From assembly GCF_034190915.1 (NCBI RefSeq), contig NW_026947484.1:185188982-185252981 (forward strand): a DNA stretch of 64,000 nt, written 5' to 3'. The translations under genes were made by a program, and so were the position numbers. The notes under the pieces were generated by a model. It was not told the origin of the DNA. It did not search any database and saw only the letters and a program-made list of their open reading frames with translations. The stretch comes from Cavia porcellus. Taxonomy: Eukaryota > Chordata > Mammalia > Rodentia > Caviidae. How positions within the stretch are numbered: the first letter of the stretch is position 1; each line of letters starts with the position of its first letter. Positions 60,531 through 64,000 of the stretch are shown one piece after another.

Positions 60531-60883
60531 GTTGTCTATTATGGTTTTTATCTAGATAAAGCCCCAAGCCTCATGCACTTATAGGTGGGGCATTTGGGAG
60601 GTGACTGATCATTGGTGTGTGGTACTGATAGGTGTGTAACTGGATGTGACTCTGGGATGTGAACCCTGGTGAAGAGCTGCGCCCAGCAGATGTGGCCTAG
60701 AAGAGCATCCTTCCCTGATACCTTGCCGACTGCTTCCTGCCTGCCATGTCTTTGCCACAGTACTCTGCCTTAGAGCCAATTGTGGACCAAAACTTACTCA
60801 AGTTGTGAACCAAAGTAAATGTCTCCTCCTTTAAGTAGTAGATGTTGATGTTTTGTCCCAGCAAGGAGAAAGTTACTAAGACA
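60531..60883 (+). mobile_element. Solo LTR, MaLR type
   Basis: Starts near tgttgtctattatggttttt and ends gagaaagttactaagaca, the MaLR terminus also seen at 28993. Internal landmarks are ataggtggggcatttgggag and gttttgtcccagcaagg. The polyadenylation position reads aagtaaatg. About 353 bp; no internal region attached. Confidence 0.8.
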
Positions 60884-61032
60884 CTGCCTAATTTACCTTG
60901 CACACCTCATGTGATTTAGGTGAGGTATGGTAGATTTTTCAGACTAAAAACTACATAATTTTGCAATATTCACCATAAAGGTTATAAAAAAATTAAAGAT
61001 ATATGGTGATTATGAGCTACAACAATCATTAT

Positions 61033-61137
61033 AGGGGCTGGGGATTTAGCTCAGCGGCATAAGCACCTGCTTTGCAAGCAGGCGGTCGTGAGTTCAATCC
61101 CTGGTACCGATAAAAATGAAAAAGACAAAAAAAAAAA
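61033..61137 (+). mobile_element. ID-like SINE, youngest copy in the window
   Basis: A near-pristine unit: ggggctggggatttagctca, A box, the arm gcaagcaggcggtcgtgag, B box (gagttcaatcc), then taccgataaaaatgaaaaag, ac and A13. The flanking aatcattat (61023-61031 and again from 61138) is the target duplication. It keeps CpGs in gcggcat, ggcggtcgtg and accgat, as expected for a recent insertion. The head is tRNA-derived but is not a tRNA gene. Confidence 0.95.
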
Positions 61138-61139
61138 AA

Positions 61140-63079
61140 TCATTATTTTGCAATTTGATTACTAGTTTTGGTATTCACAATGCCTATGATAAAATTGATT
61201 GCAAAGGTAAGTTATAATGTATTTCTTATATTCAAATAAAATTGCTTCTTTGAAATATGTAACAAATGCTATATTTTCCAAGAAAGTAAAGTTTAATAAG
61301 AGAAACGAATATACTCACCTGAACAATCAGGATAGACTCTCATTTAAAATTTTTCGCCCCACATATAATATTTGACATCAGAGAATTCTACATTCTTCGA
61401 TTATCTAAACATCTTCTGAAACTGAATATTAAAACACTATATGAAAGCTGCTAAAACTATTACATATTTAAAATTTCATCGAACCCTACTGAAAGTTACA
61501 CAATTTAGTCATGTATTTCCCTAGGTGGCATTTTCCATTTTTTGTACTTTACTGAATGAGAAACACAGAGTGGCTTGACTACTACATGCCATACAGTCAA
61601 CTGCATGTTTTCTTCCAAAGGCATGGAAACAACTTGATGTATTTTACCTTTTCATTAATTAAAAAATATTTAAATTGTTACTCAAAATACTGCCAGAAAA
61701 TTGATCCCAGCCCTTTGCCAAATTTCTTAAAGTTTCACATAATTTCAAAAACCAGAACACCTTTAGTGCAGACAACCTGTCTCCTTATACACATTCACTA
61801 CACACTCTGTAGAAGTTTCCCTAATAGTGCTTTGGATTGACTGTTCACCCTGATATTCAATGTTTATCTTTTGGAAAACCAGTAAGACCCTTATGGAGGC
61901 AGTTTGGGTCACTATCCTTACAGAAACATAGAAAAAACCTATCTGCTCCTTCAGTGGTAATACTAATTACAGATCTACACTACTTAGATCGCTGATTCAC
62001 CTAGGATCAGTTAAAATATGATACAATGTCACTTTTAATCCTAGATATAGGACCAGAGATTTACAACTCTCAGAATTCTTTGATCTCACTTTAAAACACT
62101 ATCATTTAAACTAACACTTCCTCTGTAATATTTGTGTCATAAAAGAAAGTTAAACAACACTTCATGTTCTTTGTCCTTTCTGTCCTGAATGCATGGTCAT
62201 TCTCATGACCCTTACCCACCACCCGATTAAATGACCACAACTTTATATGATTTTCATCTCCACTTGTCTTGTTCTTCCTTTGGTGACTTTCAGGTAATAA
62301 AGTTCTGATGGTTGTGGCAGAAGTGATTGAAATGGAATAAGGTGACCATTCATTCAAAAATTATGAGTCATAGTCTAATTCAGTCCTGGATAGGCCATGC
62401 ACACAGTTTTGTCAGTTCTGTATCAATATATTCATTCTAGTAAATGGGGAAACAATTAAACAAATAATAAGAAAAACATCCACTGTAGAGTGGAAAAGCA
62501 ATGGAAATTAAGATTTCCATCTAAATCTAAGTAGCTAGAATTTTATCCAAAATAAGTACATAAAAGAGTGAAGAAGAAAATAGGGAAGGAAGGGGAGAAG
62601 CCAAATGGTTCTAAACATGGAGCATCTAACACTATGACTAGTTTCTCACACCAAAATGACTAGGTTTGATATAGTATAACGCCTTTATAAAATAAATGAT
62701 AATGAGTAAAACAAAACTACAGTTTGTTTAAGAAATAAAATGATTGTTTTTAAGATTCATACGGGTTACCTTAAAACAAATGTTCTAAATTACTTGGTTT
62801 AGACAAAATATTTATTATGTTTGAAAAAAGAACTATTTTGGTACTATAAATACTGCCCTATAAGGCATGTCATATTCAGTATTTCTATATATTATTTAAG
62901 AGAGTAACTTATTTAAATGTAAGTATCTCAGCTCTTGAATAACTTTTAATAACTTTGTGTGGTTAATTGCATTCTATTTTTATACAATTCAAGCATAGGA
63001 GGATATATGTATGGATATATAAACTATAATTATTGAAATTTTCAGCTATTCAAATTTAATCCATTTCCAGACGTTGATT
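61140..63079. other. Unassigned AT-rich sequence
   Basis: No exon or repeat body recognised. Frames at 61556-61840 and 62106-62357 show no domain. Confidence 0.35.
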
Positions 63080-64000
63080 GACAAGAACATAAACTTTTCA
63101 ACACCTCCAGTGATCCAGAAGCAGGTAAGAGCCAGCGTGTGATGAGGGGCATGACCTGAAGGCTTCCGCAGCAATCTTTACATAGCTATGCAGCTGTGGG
63201 GCTCTGCGTGGAGCCTGGTATGGTCCTACCCAGCATCTCCAAATAGTCTGGGACATCTGGGTCATCATTCAGGTCCTGGTTGGGCTCTGCCAGGGACCAT
63301 CATGCAACAGGAAGCTGACACTCAATGAAGTGTGCAACAGGAACACCTTCCACTATCTAGCTGTGCAGCCCCAAGACTTTGCTCAGAACCTAGGTGGGTT
63401 CTACCTACCCAGTGACCCTGAAAAGATGGGGAGCTTTGTGTGCACTGAGTGGCATGAGCTGATGGTCTGCCCACTGTATTCCACATATCATTCAGCCTTA
63501 GTACACCACTCAGAACCTGATAGGGCCCAGCCCAGTGACCTCAAGCAGCCAAGAAACTTTGGTGAGCCAGGTGGGATGTGTTGAATATCTATCCACCACA
63601 GCCTCTCCAATTTATGCAGCCTTGCAGTGCCACTAGTGACCTGGTAAAGACAGACTAACATACCATACCCAACTGGGGACACTCTCTTCAGTAAAGACAG
63701 TCATCTTCAATCCAAGAAACAATGAGACTTTGCATTCAACTGTCCTAGGGGAATACAGGAAAATGAAAAAATTAAAGGGCAAAATGAAATCACAAACCTC
63801 TAACCAATCCCAAGGAAGCCTAGAAGATGTGGACATACGAAACATGTAAGCCTTACGTCTAAAACTTCTGAAATGATAACAACTGAAATAAAGAAACAAC
63901 TCTATGAAGCTATTAAGGAACTCTGATCATAAATAATATTCCAAGTAAAAGAAAAAAATGATAAATGTAATAAAAGAAATGCTGAATACATCTAAAGAAG
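63080..64000 (+). mobile_element. L1 5' UTR and start of ORF1 (5' end of an L1 running off the window)
   Basis: 63080-63760 is GC-rich for this window and built of loosely repeated phrases (ggagcctggtatggtcctac at 63210, aggtcctggttgggctctgc at 63271, cagaacctaggtgggttcta at 63384, cagaacctgatagggcccag at 63511), which suits an L1 5' UTR promoter. A Met at 63765 opens a lysine-rich frame (MKKLKGKMKSQTS) that stops after 29 codons. A shifted frame continues with EIKKQLYEAIKEL, the helical style of the ORF1p N-terminus and coiled coil. Stops and shifts show that ORF1 is dead here. The rest lies beyond 64000. Confidence 0.7.
63765..64000 (+). pseudogene. L1 ORF1 N-terminal remnant (broken)
   Basis: ORF1p is the RNA-binding chaperone of L1. 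The likely start codon at 63765 gives a basic N-terminus, then a stop at 63852-63854. Shifted frames then show ITTEIKKQLYEAIKEL and, after two stops, IIFQVKEKNDKCNKRNAEYI. The C-terminal RNA-binding domain would lie outside the window. Confidence 0.65.

Noticed and set aside
61033..61105. Functional tRNA gene
   Set aside because: Has A and B boxes but sits in a SINE with A-rich tail and target duplication, and the same head recurs across the window.

Overview
The window looks like AT-rich nuclear DNA from a mammal, most likely a rodent outside the mouse/rat group. The best lineage clue is a family of tRNA-derived ID-like SINEs (767-913, 8059-8167, 32291-32387, 37320-37415, 48794-48877, 59911-60020, 61033-61137). 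Their youngest copies have a clean tRNA-like head with A and B boxes and a tail reading ATAAAAATGAAAAAGAC plus oligo-A. One copy is fused to a 7SL-derived B1-like monomer. Old pan-mammalian repeats (MIR, old L1) and MaLR elements fit this. I cannot name the species. I found no host protein-coding exon, no functional RNA gene and no CRISPR array; bacterial-style features do not apply. Most open frames of 60-120 codons are chance or lie inside dead transposons.

Layout. 1-2930: an L1 in antisense whose 5' part (reverse transcriptase region) is inverted, with an ID SINE inserted. 2931-10290: mostly old L1 pieces (antisense about 3800-4275 and 4990-6445; a second inverted L1 at 6446-8365; a sense 3' end at 9535-10290). 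10295-23650: mostly unassigned AT-rich sequence, with an LTR at 11254-11589 and two CpG-retaining blocks (about 17040-17180 and 19320-19840) that are candidate conserved non-coding elements. 23657-34010: an LTR-dense belt holding a probable solo LTR (23657-24067), an ERVL/MaLR-type LTR (26009-26494), a complete MaLR element with matching 382-bp LTRs (26606-28993), an LTR with AATAAA (about 29700-30313) and an ERV1-like LTR (about 33645-34010). 34500-49590: L1 3' UTR, B1/ID SINEs, MIRs, a MIR split by an MST/MLT1-type LTR, a 192-bp-spaced tandem duplication, several microsatellites and another LTR-like block.

53741-59818 holds two LTRs of one endogenous retrovirus family: a solo LTR on the minus strand, and a decayed plus-strand provirus (55726-59818) with an internally deleted 5' LTR, a splice-donor-like site, an env remnant with the CX6CC motif, a polypurine tract and a full 3' LTR. 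A MaLR-type LTR (60531-60883) and the youngest ID SINE (61033-61137) follow. The window ends inside the 5' UTR and broken ORF1 start of a plus-strand L1 (about 63080-64000).

Nothing here works together as a pathway. The content is a record of retrotransposition in a gene-poor region, plus a few blocks that may be constrained regulatory DNA. I did not find an obvious new biological system. The observations most worth checking are the CpG-retaining blocks, the provirus with its deleted 5' LTR, the two L1 5' inversions, the L1 5' UTR at the right edge and the SINE with an A-rich leader. Repeat family assignments come from recognition by eye; edges are approximate unless a target-site duplication or LTR terminus is given.
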